Positions 5,058 to 5,681 of a stretch of 5,681 nucleotides of DNA are shown here, piece after piece. The DNA comes from Ignavibacteriales bacterium (GTDB taxonomy: Bacteria > Bacteroidota > Ignavibacteria > Ignavibacteriales > Ignavibacteriaceae). The translations under genes and the position numbers were made by a program. Under the pieces are notes generated by a model, which was given only the letters and a program-made list of their open reading frames with translations, had not been told where the DNA came from and searched no databases. Position 1 is the stretch's first letter; each line of letters begins with the position of its first letter. The stretch spans positions 1 through 5,681 of the forward strand of contig DAIERC010000475.1 of NCBI GenBank assembly GCA_027347125.1, in the 5' to 3' direction.

Positions 5058-5681
5058 TCACCTGATCATGGTTATATTCAAGAGAAGTGAAAAAGGATCT
5101 TTTGAAATTTCTTTTTTTACCGTGTCACCGGTTTTCATATATACTTTTAGATAGTCTGGTTTATTTAAATCAAAGTAAGCCAGGGCCAGGAAGGACGGCT
5201 GTTTCTCGCCGAAAGGCAGTATCTGTTTTTTATTCCACATGGAAGGATCGTTAACGTAGGGTAACAAATAATCAACCGCCTTTTCAACACTGCCTCCTTT
5301 TAAAGAAGCATAGTTCCATAAATTTTCTCCGCGCAACATTGCCATGCGGCAAATCAATGAGAAAGCATCCAGGTTCATAACCGAATAGCTTAGGGATTTT
5401 GTTCTGGCTTCTTCACGAGGACAGCTTCCGTTAGCCTCAATTTCTTTTGCGATCAAATCGTTCTTTGCGAATTTAACAGCCATGTTATACGCAGAACTAT
5501 CGTTTAGAAAGATAGAACATGCCATAACTTGCGCTGCCCACCATGTTGCGTGGTTATTACCAGATTTTTTTTCGTCCCTGCCGTTTTTACTGTTTAACAG
5601 CCAGCCGAGATATTCTTTAAACCAGTTTTGCAAATTTTTGTGTTGCGTTTCATTCCATTTACCGCTTGCCTTTAGAAAATT
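5058..5681 (-). CDS. Alginate-lyase-domain (PF05426-like) enzyme, 5' end beyond right edge
   Basis: The frame is open to the right edge of the window, so 207 C-terminal residues are visible and the true start is outside. The TTG at 5633 is an internal Leu codon; the residues before it (KASGKWNETQHKNLQNWF) join smoothly. The fragment contains WL..S..GRDEKKSGNNHATWW, whose Asn-His pair matches the catalytic Asn-His of the PL5/alginate_lyase fold. About 45 residues later comes CPREEARTKSLSYSVMNL. Its Arg and Tyr (55 residues after the His) match the Arg/Tyr catalytic pair at nearly the spacing I recall for alginate lyase A1-III. The role is beta-elimination of a polyuronate, probably in the periplasm if the missing N-terminus holds a signal peptide. 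Mannuronate (PL5) versus glucuronan or other specificity (PL38-like relatives) cannot be settled. The C-terminus ends abruptly as SLLLNITMIR and may be altered by a frame disruption. It is followed by 158 bases before the SDR gene. Confidence 0.8.
   Translation of the reverse strand, partial: NFLKASGKWNETQHKNLQNWFKEYLGWLLNSKNGRDEKKSGNNHATWWAAQVMACSIFLNDSSAYNMAVKFAKNDLIAKEIEANGSCPREEARTKSLSYSVMNLDAFSLICRMAMLRGENLWNYASLKGGSVEKAVDYLLPYVNDPSMWNKKQILPFGEKQPSFLALAYFDLNKPDYLKVYMKTGDTVKKEISKDPFSLLLNITMIR

Noticed and set aside
5631..5633. TTG as the start of the alginate-lyase-family gene
   Set aside because: The frame stays open and family-like for 16 more codons to the window edge, so this is an internal Leu codon of a truncated gene.
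1..5681. Search by eye for CRISPR arrays, tRNA or rRNA genes, insertion sequences and direct repeats
   Set aside because: No repeated spacer pattern, cloverleaf, transposase motif or terminal inverted repeats were seen.

Overview
The window is a compact alginate (polyuronate) catabolism locus. Every supported gene lies on the minus strand, so transcription runs from high to low coordinates. In transcription order: the 3' part of an alginate-lyase-domain (PF05426-like) gene that enters from the right edge; a short-chain dehydrogenase/reductase (SDR) placed as a 4-deoxy-L-erythro-5-hexoseulose uronate (DEH) reductase; a secreted PL17 exo-acting oligoalginate lyase; a KdgF-type cupin; an ACS/hexuronate-type MFS transporter; and the first 20 codons of an exported protein that runs off the left edge.

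The genes form a nearly complete route. The PL17 enzyme carries a signal peptide and should release unsaturated monouronates from alginate oligomers in the periplasm. The MFS protein would import them. KdgF would speed ring opening to the linear ketonic form, and the SDR would reduce DEH to 2-keto-3-deoxygluconate (KDG). KDG kinase, KDPG aldolase, an outer-membrane importer and a regulator are not in the window. The partial PF05426-like enzyme may act earlier on the polymer, but its substrate cannot be fixed from this fragment.

Layout: 1-60 start of an exported ORF; 61-125 AT-rich spacer with an 18-bp palindrome; 126-1397 MFS; 1398-1569 spacer with a perfect 14-bp-stem hairpin (likely terminator); 1570-1911 kdgF; 1920-4127 PL17 lyase; 4144-4899 SDR; 4900-5057 spacer with a weak promoter candidate and what looks like leftover coding sequence; 5058-5681 partial lyase. 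SDR, PL17 and kdgF are separated by only 8-16 bases, each with a clear Shine-Dalgarno site, so they form one tight operon. In kdgF and PL17 the Shine-Dalgarno site decides the start, which lies downstream of the longest ORF start.

Organism: a low-to-moderate GC Gram-negative bacterium (signal peptides, periplasmic lyase logic). The gene set resembles alginate loci of the Bacteroidota/Ignavibacteria (FCB) group. The good Shine-Dalgarno sites fit Ignavibacteria-like lineages better than typical Bacteroidia. This placement is an inference with low confidence.

No new system is evident. The chemistry is known. The points most worth a second look are a probable frame disruption at the 3' end of the partial lyase gene, the hairpin splitting kdgF from the transporter, and the unusual glycine-rich and cofactor motifs of the reductase.
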